Origin: CBDCBA01 sp965214125
GTDB lineage: Bacteria; Planctomycetota; Phycisphaerae; Tepidisphaerales; Tepidisphaeraceae
Assembly (NCBI GenBank): GCA_965214125.1
Contig: CBDCBA010000021.1
Location: 15,057-79,056, forward strand
Direction: 5' to 3'
Length of the DNA stretch: 64,000 nucleotides
Each line of letters begins with the position of its first letter. Positions within the stretch are counted from its first letter, which is position 1. Positions 1 to 8,464 of this stretch are shown one piece after another. Position numbers and translations under genes: made by a program. The notes beneath the pieces were generated by a model that was not told where the DNA came from, made no database searches, and worked only from the letters and a program-made list of their open reading frames with translations.

Positions 1-2
1 GC

Positions 3-284
3 GGCACGACCTGCCTGAGCGCCGCCCTGCTCGACCGGCAGTACGTGGGCCTCGAGCTCAACGCCGACTACGTCAGCCTCGCCCGGCAGCGGATCGCCCA
101 CGCGCTGGAAAAGGTCGAGGACCTTGGCGACGCCGCGTCGAACGAGGATGGCACGATCAACCTCCAGCGGATCATCGCCCACATCACCGACGATGCCGCC
201 CGCTCGAGCAAGGTGCAGACCGCCACAGATGCCCTGGGCCGCCCGCGCGTGGCCCGCCGGACGCGGCAGAAGCAGTCGGCGTGA
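3..284 (+). CDS. DNA methyltransferase, C-terminal fragment (5' end outside window)
   Basis: The reading frame is open from the first bases and ends in TGA at 282-284, leaving about 93 residues. It begins with GTTCLSAALLDRQYVGLEL, which matches the end of the S-adenosylmethionine-binding motif (DPF-GSGTT) of N6-adenine/N4-cytosine methyltransferases of the PF01555 type. In that permuted class this motif sits near the C terminus, which fits its place here. The remaining residues form a helix (ADYVSLARQRI) and a basic tail. The catalytic DPPY/SPPY motif would lie upstream, so target specificity cannot be judged. No restriction endonuclease follows on this side. Confidence 0.72.
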   Translation, partial: GTTCLSAALLDRQYVGLELNADYVSLARQRIAHALEKVEDLGDAASNEDGTINLQRIIAHITDDAARSSKVQTATDALGRPRVARRTRQKQSA

Positions 285-502
285 CGGCGGCCAATGCGGC
301 GTGGTTCATCGGGTGGGCAGCTGCCCGCCGCCCCACGGCGGCGCGTCGATCGGCGGAGCTTCTTTGGGCTTCGCCGCGACCCGCTCGCGGCGCCACGCCA
401 GTGCCCCGTCGCCGGCCAGCACCACGCCGGCTACTGAGCACTGAGTGGATCAGGCGCGTCCTCCCATAACCTCTCGTTAGCGTACCTTGCACCATCACTT
501 GC

Positions 503-583
503 CGGAGGTAGCCGCGGACCTTGGTCCGCGATTAAATCACGGTCAGTGTCCGACACGCGGACCAAGGTCCGCGGCTACCTCCG
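503..583. repeat. Perfect 28-bp inverted repeat with 25-nt loop
   Basis: The left arm (503-530) starts cggaggtagccgcggacc and the right arm (556-583) is its exact reverse complement. The arm contains the sub-palindrome cggaccttggtccg, so each arm can also fold on itself. It lies between two convergently transcribed genes and could act as a bidirectional terminator. Its length and internal symmetry look more like an interspersed REP/MITE-type element. Confidence 0.85.
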
Positions 584-613
584 ATCGAACAGCATGTGAT
601 GACACAAGCTGCT

Positions 614-678
614 TTAGCCGCCCCGCCTTGCGGGGCGCTCCGCACCGGTCCACGCGCCCCGCGAGGCGGGCCGGCTAA
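614..678. repeat. Imperfect 25-bp inverted repeat
   Basis: The left arm (614-638, starting ttagccgccccgcc) pairs with the right arm (654-678, ending ggcgggccggctaa) with two mismatches and a 15-nt loop. The outer ends ttagccg/cggctaa resemble those of the larger repeat at 18984-19061, suggesting a related family. Confidence 0.8.
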
Positions 679-748
679 CGAGCATGCGCAGGATCCATCG
701 CGTTCTCAGTAACGGGAAGAGCAGCACGAGCAGTTCCAAGCCCGGCGA

Positions 749-1216
749 TCACGTCCGCGTGAGCATCGCCGACGTCGGGTCCGTCGGGTCAACGTAGACC
801 ACCACCTCCGCCCCGACCGGGTAGGCTTTGACGGCCTCGTACGACTCCGAGCGGTTGCCCGCGCTCACGCCGCCAGCCGGACCGAACACATCAGACTCGA
901 ATGCCTCGCCGTCGACGTGGTAGCGGAAGCTGATGTCGGGCCGGTAGGTGTTGCCATCGCTGGAGCGGTTGGTGACAAGCTCGCTATTGAGGACCACCGC
1001 CACCACCGCCGGCACCGCGTCCCAAGACGCCGCCGCCGGGGCACGCCACCACGGCGCGAGCAGGAACAGGACCACGAACAGCATCCCGAACGCCGCAAGC
1101 GCCAGCCCGAACGCGTTCAACACCCACGGCGGGGCGTACGTGACGCGCAGCCCGCCTCGTTTCGCCGGTGCGGGCGTCGCTCCGTCAGCAATCGCTCGTT
1201 CCGCACCGGTGGACAT
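749..1216 (-). CDS. DUF3592 domain membrane protein
   Basis: A 155-residue protein with one hydrophobic stretch (about residues 33-57). A beta-rich C-terminal part follows with the DUF3592 pattern: W-x-A-V-P-A-V, then YRPDISFRYHVDGEAFESD, then YPVGAEVVVYVDPTDPTSA. DUF3592 proteins are predicted membrane proteins of unknown function; nothing here narrows it down. It converges with the methyltransferase across a repeat-filled gap and lies downstream of a glycosyltransferase on the same strand. Confidence 0.75.
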   Translation of the reverse strand: MSTGAERAIADGATPAPAKRGGLRVTYAPPWVLNAFGLALAAFGMLFVVLFLLAPWWRAPAAASWDAVPAVVAVVLNSELVTNRSSDGNTYRPDISFRYHVDGEAFESDVFGPAGGVSAGNRSESYEAVKAYPVGAEVVVYVDPTDPTSAMLTRT

Positions 1217-1297
1217 GCGGCAAGTAGGTCCCCGCCCCGTCGGCGTCGGTAAGGCTGGACCGATTTTCGCACCAAGCCCCGCCGCGCGGCGACGCGG

Positions 1298-1320
1298 CTC
1301 GCATTCGGAAGGAATGCGAG
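1298..1320 (-). terminator. Small hairpin after the glycosyltransferase gene
   Basis: A perfect 9-bp stem, ctcgcattc (1298-1306) and gaatgcgag (1312-1320), with a 5-nt loop lies 28 bp beyond the stop codon of the minus-strand gene at 1348. It has no U-run, so a terminator role is only plausible. Confidence 0.4.
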
Positions 1321-1347
1321 AAAGGCGACCAGTCTAAACCGCCCGTG

Positions 1348-2382
1348 CTACGCCAGCTTCGCGTCTTCGAGCAGCCCGTCCTTCAGCGGCGGCTTGGTGT
1401 CGTCGGCGGAGCCGGCGTCGGTCTCGTTGGCGTCGCGCTTCTCACGGGCGGTGCTGGAGCGTTCCCAAACCTGCGTGCCGAGCTTCGCCTTGCGCTTGGC
1501 CGACCAGTAGCCGGCGGCGAACACGCTGAGGAAGACGGCAATCTTGGGCCAAAGCCGCGGGTCGCGAACGATCGGCCCAAACGCGTTCTGGAGCCGCCCG
1601 GTGTCGTGGCGGCCCAGATCGGGCAGGCGCTGGCGCAGCTCCCACGTGCCGCGCGACCACCGCCCGCGAATGTGCGCCAACTCGCGGAACCCCTCGGGCA
1701 TGTGGACCACGAACTCCGCGTCATGGGCGACCAGCCGCTCCTCGGGCTTGAAGTGCAACTGCACGAACTTGTCGTCGGCCACGATGTTCAGGAACTCGCC
1801 CCACCGCTGGCGTCCCTGGGCGCTAACGGCGTAGAAGCCGGCGCCCAACACGCTCGAGCGGACGTACGGCATGCGCTGCCACACGTCGGCGTAGCTGCGC
1901 GTCACCCACGACGCCGCCCGCGCCACCCGCACGCGGGGGGCGGCCAGGTGGATCCCCGGCTCCTCCAACGCCGCGGCGACCGCCTCGATCGCGTTGGTCG
2001 AGAGCATGATGTCGGCGTCGAGGTAGACCCGCGCATCCTCCGGCCCCGCCTGGGCGTCGCCGGCGTTGAGCGCGACTGGCTTGCTGCCTTGCTCGAGGTC
2101 GAGCACGATAAACTCCCGGCCGCGCTCGGCGAAGGCGTCGGCGCGGGCGCGGGCGATCGCGACCGTGTCATCCGTGCAGCCGTTGGCGGCCACGATCACG
2201 CGAAGCCGGCCGGGGTAGGTTTGGGCGAGCAGTCCGTCGAGCGTGGCCGGCAGCGCTTGGGCCTCGTTGTGGGCGGGGATGATGACGCTCACGCCGCGCC
2301 TCGCCTCATCACGCGCCGGCCGCGCGTCCGGAGGCGAGGCCTCGGCGGGTGCGGCGGGCGGGTTGGCGGCGGCGGGGCTCAT
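1348..2382 (-). CDS. Family 2 glycosyltransferase (GT-A fold)
   Basis: I start at the ATG giving MSPAAANPP; an upstream in-frame start at 2505 would add 41 low-complexity residues. The GT2 signatures are clear: VSVIIPAHNEAQALPATLDG near the N terminus, NGCTDD, and the metal-binding DAD in VYLDADIML. After the catalytic domain comes a region with DDKFVQLHF and a C-terminal hydrophobic segment (IAVFLSVFAAGYW) with a charged tail, so it may be membrane-tethered. Such enzymes transfer sugars from nucleotide donors to lipid or polysaccharide acceptors; the substrate cannot be inferred. It is transcribed divergently from the mrp operon. Confidence 0.85.
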   Translation of the reverse strand: MSPAAANPPAAPAEASPPDARPARDEARRGVSVIIPAHNEAQALPATLDGLLAQTYPGRLRVIVAANGCTDDTVAIARARADAFAERGREFIVLDLEQGSKPVALNAGDAQAGPEDARVYLDADIMLSTNAIEAVAAALEEPGIHLAAPRVRVARAASWVTRSYADVWQRMPYVRSSVLGAGFYAVSAQGRQRWGEFLNIVADDKFVQLHFKPEERLVAHDAEFVVHMPEGFRELAHIRGRWSRGTWELRQRLPDLGRHDTGRLQNAFGPIVRDPRLWPKIAVFLSVFAAGYWSAKRKAKLGTQVWERSSTAREKRDANETDAGSADDTKPPLKDGLLEDAKLA

Positions 2383-2653
2383 GCGGGTTCTGGCGCGACG
2401 GGGATGCGCTGAGGGCCGGCGAATCGTACGCGGTCCCTGGGCCGAGTCAGGCCGGGCAGGCAAATCGCCCCCGGCCATCATCGGCTGATGCATCGCCGGA
2501 CGCAACCGCCGGTTCCGTGCAGCGCCGGTCCCGGCCGCGTCCGATACGACTCGAACTGGCGCCGGGGCGACGCCGCTGGCCTTTGGGCAATCGCGTCAGC
2601 AGCCGGCGGAACGGTTGTCGGGCCGACCCCTCGCCTCTAACCTCCGCCCGGCA

Positions 2654-5600
2654 ATGCTCCATCTGGCCGGCGACGCAGCCAACCTCGCGACGACCACGCC
2701 GGCCCCGCCCGCCCTCGCGGGCAGCGCGGCCGCAGCGCTGCTGTTGGCCGCCGTCCTCGCCCCGGCCGTCGCCGGCGGGCTGACGGCGTTCCTGCCGCGC
2801 AAGCTCATCGGCCTGAAGGTGTTAATCGCCCTCGCCGGGCCGCTGGCAAGCCTTGTCCTCCTGGGCCTCTACCTCGCCGACCACGGCACCACCGCCGGCC
2901 GCGCCGCCCTCCCGTGGATGCCCGACCTGCGCCTCGACCTGGCGTTTCACGCCGACGCGCTGGGCAGCTTCTTCGCCCTGCTCGTTAGCGGCATCGGCAC
3001 GCTCATCATCCTGTATGGCCGCGCCTACCTTGGGCCGGACGCGGCCGCGATCGGCAAGTTCTACCCGCTCATCTGCGTCTTCATGACCGCGATGCTCGGG
3101 CTGACCCTCGCCGACGACTTCCTGCTCATGCTCCTGTTCTGGGAGCTCACGAGCGTCAGCAGCTTCCTGCTCATCGGCTGGGACTACACGGACAAGACCG
3201 GCGTCAAAAACGCGCTCCAGGCCTTTGCGACCACCGGCTTCGGCGGGCTCGCGCTGCTGGGCGGGCTCGCGTGGCTGGGCGCGGGAACGGGGAGCTGGGC
3301 GTTCAGCGAACTCAACGCCAGCGGCGTCGCGGCGACGGGCGGCGTCATCGGCGCGTTCCTGCTGATCTACGGCGGGATCGCCGCAAAATCCGCGCAGTGG
3401 CCGCTGCACTTCTGGCTTCCGGGCGCGATGCTCGCCCCCACGCCCATCAGCGCCTATCTGCACAGCGCGGCGATGGTGAAGGCGGGGATCTACCTGCTCG
3501 CCCGACTCTGGCCCTCCATGGGCGCTCTCGAGGCGTGGCCGTGGGTGGTGGTGACGATCGGCAGCATCACGATGGTGCTCGGGGCGTGGATCGCTTTGCA
3601 GCGCGACGTGCTCAAGCAGATTCTGGCGTACACGACGATCAGCCAGCTCGGCCTACTCGCCTGCGCGTTCGGGCTGGCCCACCTCACGTACCACGATGAG
3701 CCGAATGTTATTTGGGGCAACGCTCAGATCCTGAACCACGCGCTTTACAAGGCGAGCCTCTTCATGCTTGCCGGCGGGGTGACGCACGCGCTGGGCATCA
3801 AGGCGCTGAGCGGTCTGCGCGGCGCGTGGCACGCGGGCGGGTCGCGGCGGCTGTACGCGGGGCTGTTCCTGCTGGCGATGGCCGCCCTCGCGGCGCTGCC
3901 GGGGACGTTCAGCTTCTTCGCGAAGGAGGCGTTTCTTTACCAGATTTGGCACGCCTACGAAGAGACGCGCTCCGTCCTGCCGCTCGCGTTGCTGGCGGGA
4001 ACGGTCTTCGTCAGCGTCTGCAACGTGGCGATCGCCGTCCGATTCGCCCGCGTCTTCTTCAGCCGCGACGTGGCCCCGGCGGCGCGTGGCCACGGGCATG
4101 ACTCGGCACTTTGGATCGCCATGCTCTGGCTGCCGGCGGCGTTGCTGATCGGCTTGCAGTGGTTCGGCGGCATGTTCGGGCCTACCGCCGTCGGCTGGAT
4201 GCTGCCGATCGAGGCGACGCCGTATTACCTCGCTGCGAAGCAGTTCTCGCTCGCGTACGTGGCCACGCACCCCGGCGTGCCGCTGTACGCGAGCCTGGCC
4301 GGCATCGTGCTCGGCGTGCTGCTGGGGTTCAGCCGATTGTGGAGCGGCTGTCGCGGCGACCTGCACGACGGCATCTTCCCCGCCGCCTACGCCGGCATCC
4401 TGGGCGGCGGGAGCGTGATCTTCGGCGTGATCCAGACGGGCCGGCTCCGCTGGTACACGTGGGCGACGGTCGTCACGCTGGCCCTGCTTCTGGGCTACAC
4501 CGTCACGAGCGGCGCGGGCTTCGGCGCGCTGCTGTCGCTGCCGATCGACGCGTGGAACGAGGCCCGCGCCGCGCCGCACGGCAACGTGCCGAGCTTCCTT
4601 GCCGAGCCGGCGGCGTGGCTGCTGTGCGGGCTGGTCGTGATCGGGGCGATGATGCTGATCTTCATCCGCGACCGCGCCGCCCGCGTGCTGGTGCTAGGCA
4701 GCGTCGGCTTCGCGGTGACGGGCATCTTCTACTTCTACGCCGCGCCGGACTTGGCGCTGACGCAGTTGTCGGTCGAGATCGTCTCGCTCGTGCTGTTTTT
4801 GCTCGTGCTCAACCTGCTGCCCGACGAAAGCCCCGGCGACCGCACGCTCGTGCCGCCACGGCTGGTTGCGGCAATCGCCGTGGGCGCGACCGCCGCGGCC
4901 GTCACGCTCCTGGCCAGCACCGGCACGCGGCCCGACCGCCCCGCCTTGCTCGCCGACGGAACCGCCCCGGCCTCGCTCGGCGACTACTTCCTGCGCAACA
5001 GCTACAAGGGCAAGGACACGGCCGGCGTCGATCCCGCACGCCTGGGCGACGGCGTCGTCGACCGCGGCGAGGGTCACATCACCGGCTTCGGCACCAAGCT
5101 CTCCCCCGGCGACGATCCCGAGTCCGCCCACGTCCACAAGGGCGGCGGCGGGGCGAACGTGGTGAACGTGATCCTCGTCGACTTCCGCGGCTTCGACACG
5201 CTCGGCGAGGTGGCCGTCCTCGGCATCGCGGCGCTGGGTGTCTGGACGCTGCTGCGCAAGCCGCCCACGCGCGGCGACTCGGGCGAGACCGACAACCGAT
5301 CGACCCCGTACGACGACACGTTCGTCGACCCCGACATCGACGGCAACGACGCCTTCATCGACCCCTACGCCCAGGGCGCCGCGGCGGCGAAGATGTCGAG
5401 CCTGCCGCGCGGCTACCGGCCGATCCGCGCCGAGCGGATCGCCAGCCCGATCCTGCGGACGGCCGCCAAGTTGCTCGTGCCGACGGCGGTCGTGTTCGCG
5501 GCCTACCTGTTCTTCAAGGGGCACCAGAGCCCCGGCGGCGGCTTCGTCGGGGGGTTGGCGACGGCGGTGGCGCTCATCGTCTACCGCATGAGCTTCGGGT

Positions 5601-5857
5601 GCGACGCCCTCTACAAGCTGCTGCCGGTGCGCGAGCGGACGATGATCGGCGTGGGCCTGCTGCTGGCGGTCGCCACCGCCGCCGCCCCGCTGCTGCTGGG
5701 GCTTCCGCTGCTGACGAGCAACAACGGCTACCTCCCGCTCCCCGGCGGGGCCACGTTCCACTGGGCCACCGTCATGGTCTTCGACGCTGGCGTCTTCCTG
5801 ATCGTTGTGGGCAGCGTGGTCGGCATGATCGACGCGCTGGCGCGGGAGCTTGAGTGA
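2654..5857 (+). CDS. mrpA: Fused Na+/H+ antiporter subunit MrpA-MrpB
   Basis: A polytopic membrane protein of 1,067 residues from the chosen ATG (MLHLAGDAAN); a start at 2615 would add 13 residues. The first two thirds are the NuoL/MrpA-like channel, with HSAAMVKAGIYLLARLW and GHAA/NHALYKASLF-type segments. The MrpA-specific C-terminal extension (MbhD/MbhE-like, LTQLSVEIVSLVLFLLVLNL) follows. A hydrophilic acidic linker of about 50 residues then leads into a complete MrpB domain: FFKGHQSPGGGFVGGLATA and four more membrane spans. In many bacteria MrpA and MrpB are separate, so this is a fusion. It is the first gene of the antiporter operon, which expels Na+ in exchange for protons. Confidence 0.93.
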   Translation: MLHLAGDAANLATTTPAPPALAGSAAAALLLAAVLAPAVAGGLTAFLPRKLIGLKVLIALAGPLASLVLLGLYLADHGTTAGRAALPWMPDLRLDLAFHADALGSFFALLVSGIGTLIILYGRAYLGPDAAAIGKFYPLICVFMTAMLGLTLADDFLLMLLFWELTSVSSFLLIGWDYTDKTGVKNALQAFATTGFGGLALLGGLAWLGAGTGSWAFSELNASGVAATGGVIGAFLLIYGGIAAKSAQWPLHFWLPGAMLAPTPISAYLHSAAMVKAGIYLLARLWPSMGALEAWPWVVVTIGSITMVLGAWIALQRDVLKQILAYTTISQLGLLACAFGLAHLTYHDEPNVIWGNAQILNHALYKASLFMLAGGVTHALGIKALSGLRGAWHAGGSRRLYAGLFLLAMAALAALPGTFSFFAKEAFLYQIWHAYEETRSVLPLALLAGTVFVSVCNVAIAVRFARVFFSRDVAPAARGHGHDSALWIAMLWLPAALLIGLQWFGGMFGPTAVGWMLPIEATPYYLAAKQFSLAYVATHPGVPLYASLAGIVLGVLLGFSRLWSGCRGDLHDGIFPAAYAGILGGGSVIFGVIQTGRLRWYTWATVVTLALLLGYTVTSGAGFGALLSLPIDAWNEARAAPHGNVPSFLAEPAAWLLCGLVVIGAMMLIFIRDRAARVLVLGSVGFAVTGIFYFYAAPDLALTQLSVEIVSLVLFLLVLNLLPDESPGDRTLVPPRLVAAIAVGATAAAVTLLASTGTRPDRPALLADGTAPASLGDYFLRNSYKGKDTAGVDPARLGDGVVDRGEGHITGFGTKLSPGDDPESAHVHKGGGGANVVNVILVDFRGFDTLGEVAVLGIAALGVWTLLRKPPTRGDSGETDNRSTPYDDTFVDPDIDGNDAFIDPYAQGAAAAKMSSLPRGYRPIRAERIASPILRTAAKLLVPTAVVFAAYLFFKGHQSPGGGFVGGLATAVALIVYRMSFGCDALYKLLPVRERTMIGVGLLLAVATAAAPLLLGLPLLTSNNGYLPLPGGATFHWATVMVFDAGVFLIVVGSVVGMIDALARELE

Positions 5858-6322
5858 AAGGATGAGGGTTGAAGGATGAAGGATGAACCTGAGCAGAAAG
5901 GAGACTGGAGGTGGAAGATCTTCAGGCGAGAACGAAGCGGCTGGCGGTGCGGATCGTTCGGTTCTACTGCTCGCTGGAAAAGTCGACGGAGTCGCAGGTG
6001 CTTGGTCGGCAGGTGCTGCGATCCGGAACATCGGTGGGAGCGCACTACCGCGAGGCGAGGCGGGCGCGATCGGATGCGGAGTTCATCAGCAAGCTCAACG
6101 GTGGCCTACAGGAGTTGGATGAAACCGCGTACTGGTTGGAGCTGTTCGTGGAGTCAGACCTAGTTCCGGCGGACAAGCTGCGGCCGTTGCTTCACGAGGT
6201 CGACGAGCTCACCGCAATCCTCACCACGATGGTCAAGAACGCCGGCGGCCGCAAAAAGACCGGCTAACGTGCCTCCCCCCTCGGCCTCGGGTTCATCCTT
6301 CATCCTTCCGCCTTCATCCTTG
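5857..6322. repeat. Inverted repeats bracketing the four-helix-bundle gene
   Basis: The left copy (about 5857-5890, containing aaggatgaaggatgaacc) and right copy (about 6289-6322, containing ggttcatccttcatcctt) are imperfect inverted copies of each other. They lie immediately outside the gene at 5911-6267. The core 16-18 bp match exactly and the flanks match with several mismatches. The right copy runs into the 5' end of mrpC, where it would encode SSFILPPSSL. The arrangement looks like a small mobile cassette inside the operon. Confidence 0.75.
5911..6267 (+). CDS. Four-helix-bundle protein (23S rRNA-intervening-sequence family)
   Basis: A 118-residue protein starting at GTG, with the family pattern KRLAVRIVRFYCSLEKS, then VLGRQVLRSGTSVGAHYREA, then LDETAYWLELF and a final helix. 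These match the PF05635/TIGR02436 S23-type four-helix-bundle family, which forms pentamers in the few solved structures; its cellular role is unresolved. It interrupts the otherwise contiguous mrp operon between mrpAB and mrpC, has no functional link to antiport, and is flanked by inverted repeats. That suggests insertion as a unit. Confidence 0.88.
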   Translation: MEDLQARTKRLAVRIVRFYCSLEKSTESQVLGRQVLRSGTSVGAHYREARRARSDAEFISKLNGGLQELDETAYWLELFVESDLVPADKLRPLLHEVDELTAILTTMVKNAGGRKKTG

Positions 6323-6790
6323 ACTTTACTGACCGCCATCACCGTCGGCGTGCTCTTTGCGGCGGCTGTTTACCTGCTCTTGAGCAAGGAGCTCAAGGCG
6401 GTGGCGATGGGGGTGTTCCTGCTCGGGCACGCGGCGAACCTGTCGATCTTGAGCGTCAGCCGCAGCCCGATCGGGGGCAGGCCGCCGGTGTTGGGCGAGG
6501 GGGGGCAACTGCTCGGCAACGAGGTCGACCCGCTGCCGCAGGCGCTTGTGCTGACCGCCATCGTGATCGGCTTTGCGCTCCAGGCGTTTCTGCTGACGCT
6601 GCTCGTCGTGACGTGGCGGCGTACGCGGACGCTGGAGCTCGGCGAGCTTGCCGGGGGGCCCACGCCCGTGGAGCCCACGCCCTTCCCGCACGACGCCCGC
6701 CTCGGCCGGCTGCGCGAAAACAAGCCGGAACCCAGTCCCCCCGCCGACGACGTGCCGGACCAGGCGGCGAACGAGAAGGAGCTCGCGTAG
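6269..6790 (+). CDS. mrpC: Na+/H+ antiporter subunit MrpC (NuoK-like)
   Basis: Three membrane spans carry the NuoK/MrpC pattern: ITVGVLFAAAVYLLLSKELKAVAMGVFLLGHAANL and PLPQALVLTAIVIGFALQAF. A hydrophilic tail of about 50 residues follows. The GTG at 6269 would give an N terminus (SSFILPPSSL) read through the inverted repeat. The TTG at 6320 gives LTLLTAITVG, which fits the family N terminus better, so the true start may be 6320. It follows the inserted four-helix-bundle gene by 1 bp and precedes mrpD by 3 bp. Confidence 0.9.
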   Translation: MPPPSASGSSFILPPSSLTLLTAITVGVLFAAAVYLLLSKELKAVAMGVFLLGHAANLSILSVSRSPIGGRPPVLGEGGQLLGNEVDPLPQALVLTAIVIGFALQAFLLTLLVVTWRRTRTLELGELAGGPTPVEPTPFPHDARLGRLRENKPEPSPPADDVPDQAANEKELA

Positions 6791-6793
6791 CCG

Positions 6794-8464
6794 GTGCCAA
6801 ACCAACTCGTCATCCTCCCGATCCTTCTGCCGTTTGCCGCCGGCGTGGCGAACCTGCTGGTCCACAACCAGCGGCGGGCGCAGGCGGCGATCAACCTCGC
6901 GGCGCTCTTCCTGACGCTGCTGAGCGCGCTGTGGATCGCCGCCAGCACTTACGCCGGCCCCGACGTGGCCGGCCGGGTGATGACGAGCCAGATGGGCAAC
7001 TGGCCCGCGCCGTTCGGCATCACCGTCGCGTGCGATCTGTTCAGCGCGATGCTCCTGTGCGTCTCGGCCGTCGTGGCGATGGGCGTCTACCTCTACGTGC
7101 TGAGCCAGACGCCGCTGCGGTTCGCGGGCGGGTACTTCCACGCCGTCTTCCCGCTGCTGCTGCTAGGCGTGAACTGGGCGTTTGTCGCGGGCGACTTGTT
7201 CAACCTGTTCGTCGCGTTCGAGGTGATGCTGCTGGCGAGCTACACGCTGCTGATCGTCGGCACGACCGCCCGGCAGATGCGGCAGGCATACAAGTACGTG
7301 CTGCTAAACCTCGTCGTCAGCGCCGTCTTCGTCGCGAGCTGCGGCTGGCTGTACGGCAAGCTGGGGACGCTCAACTTCGCCGAGTTGGCGGTGCTTAGCC
7401 GCGAGGGACATGTTGACGCCCGCGCCGCCGTTGGCGTGGCGGCGTTGGCGTTCGTCTTCGCGACCAAGGCGGCGGCGTTCCCGCTGTGGTTCTGGCTGCC
7501 CGACACCTACCCGACGCTCCCGCCCGCCCTGGGCGGCATGTACGCCGGGCTGCTGACCAAGGTCGGCGTCTACGCGCTGGTCCGCCTGCTGCTAATGGTC
7601 TTCGGCTCGAGCGCCGTCGTGCTCGATGCGCTCACGCCGCTGATCCTCGCGAGCGCGGCGGGGACGATGTTCCTGGGCGTGCTCGGCGCCGTCAGCAGCC
7701 GAACGGTGCGGCGGATCTTGAGCATCCACGTCATCAGCCAGGTGGGCTACATGGTGCTGGGCATCGGCCTGGCGATGGCGGCGTTGCGGGCGACCGGGGG
7801 CAGGCTCGACGCGCGCGACTTGGCCGTCGTCGCCGTGGCGGGTGTGCTGCTCTACATGATCCAGCACATGATCGTCAAGTGCAGCCTCTTCCTCTGCTGC
7901 GGCCTGATGGAGAAGTACGGCGGCACCGACGATCTCGACGGCTTTGGCGCCCTGCTCGAACGCGACCGCTGGCTGGCGACGATCTTCCTGATTGCGGCCC
8001 TGAGCCTGGTCGGCCTGCCGCCGCTGAGCGGATTTTTCGGCAAGTTCGTCCTGATTCGCGGCAGCTTCCAACAGGGCGGGTGGGACGGCGTGACCCTGGG
8101 GATCGTGGCCGCGGCCACCGGGGCGCTCACGCTGCTGAGCATGGCCAAGATCTGGAGCTACGGCTTTTGGTCGGCCGCGCCAAAGGGTTCGAAAACTGAC
8201 TTAAGCCCGCCCGACTTCCGCCCGCCGCGCCGCGTGAGCGGCCTGCTTCCAGTCACCGGTTTGGTCGTCGCCGCCCTCGCCGTTGGGCTCGGCGCCGGGT
8301 TCTTCTTCGATGTTGCCCGCGGCGCGGCCCACGGCATCGTCGACTCGACGAACTACGTCGACGCGGTCCTGGGCGGCAGCGTCGCCCCGGAGCTGCGCAC
8401 GCTCGGCGACGCACCGGTCCTCCTCGACACACCGGTTCTCCTTGACGCGGAGGGCGGCCGATGA
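6794..8464 (+). CDS. mrpD: Na+/H+ antiporter subunit MrpD
   Basis: A 556-residue NuoN/MrpD-like membrane protein starting at GTG. Recognisable segments are VNWAFVAGDLFNLFVAFEVMLLASY, KAAAFPLWFWLPDTYPTLPPALGGMYAGLLTKVGVYALVR and HMIVKCSLFLCCG, which carry the conserved lysines and glutamate of proton-translocating antiporter-like subunits. With MrpA it forms the ion path of the complex. Its stop overlaps the mrpE start by four bases (ATGA). Confidence 0.94.
   Translation: MPNQLVILPILLPFAAGVANLLVHNQRRAQAAINLAALFLTLLSALWIAASTYAGPDVAGRVMTSQMGNWPAPFGITVACDLFSAMLLCVSAVVAMGVYLYVLSQTPLRFAGGYFHAVFPLLLLGVNWAFVAGDLFNLFVAFEVMLLASYTLLIVGTTARQMRQAYKYVLLNLVVSAVFVASCGWLYGKLGTLNFAELAVLSREGHVDARAAVGVAALAFVFATKAAAFPLWFWLPDTYPTLPPALGGMYAGLLTKVGVYALVRLLLMVFGSSAVVLDALTPLILASAAGTMFLGVLGAVSSRTVRRILSIHVISQVGYMVLGIGLAMAALRATGGRLDARDLAVVAVAGVLLYMIQHMIVKCSLFLCCGLMEKYGGTDDLDGFGALLERDRWLATIFLIAALSLVGLPPLSGFFGKFVLIRGSFQQGGWDGVTLGIVAAATGALTLLSMAKIWSYGFWSAAPKGSKTDLSPPDFRPPRRVSGLLPVTGLVVAALAVGLGAGFFFDVARGAAHGIVDSTNYVDAVLGGSVAPELRTLGDAPVLLDTPVLLDAEGGR

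Larger units (their letters stand above)
285..748. other. Intergenic region carrying two long inverted repeats
   Basis: No convincing gene is visible between the methyltransferase end and the convergent DUF3592 gene; short frames here show no family resemblance. The region holds two different hairpin-forming repeats, at 503-583 and 614-678, described separately. Nothing else was recognised. Confidence 0.6.

Noticed and set aside
1..284. A restriction-modification system at the left edge
   Set aside because: Only the C-terminal part of a methyltransferase is visible and no nuclease follows; the upstream side is outside the window.
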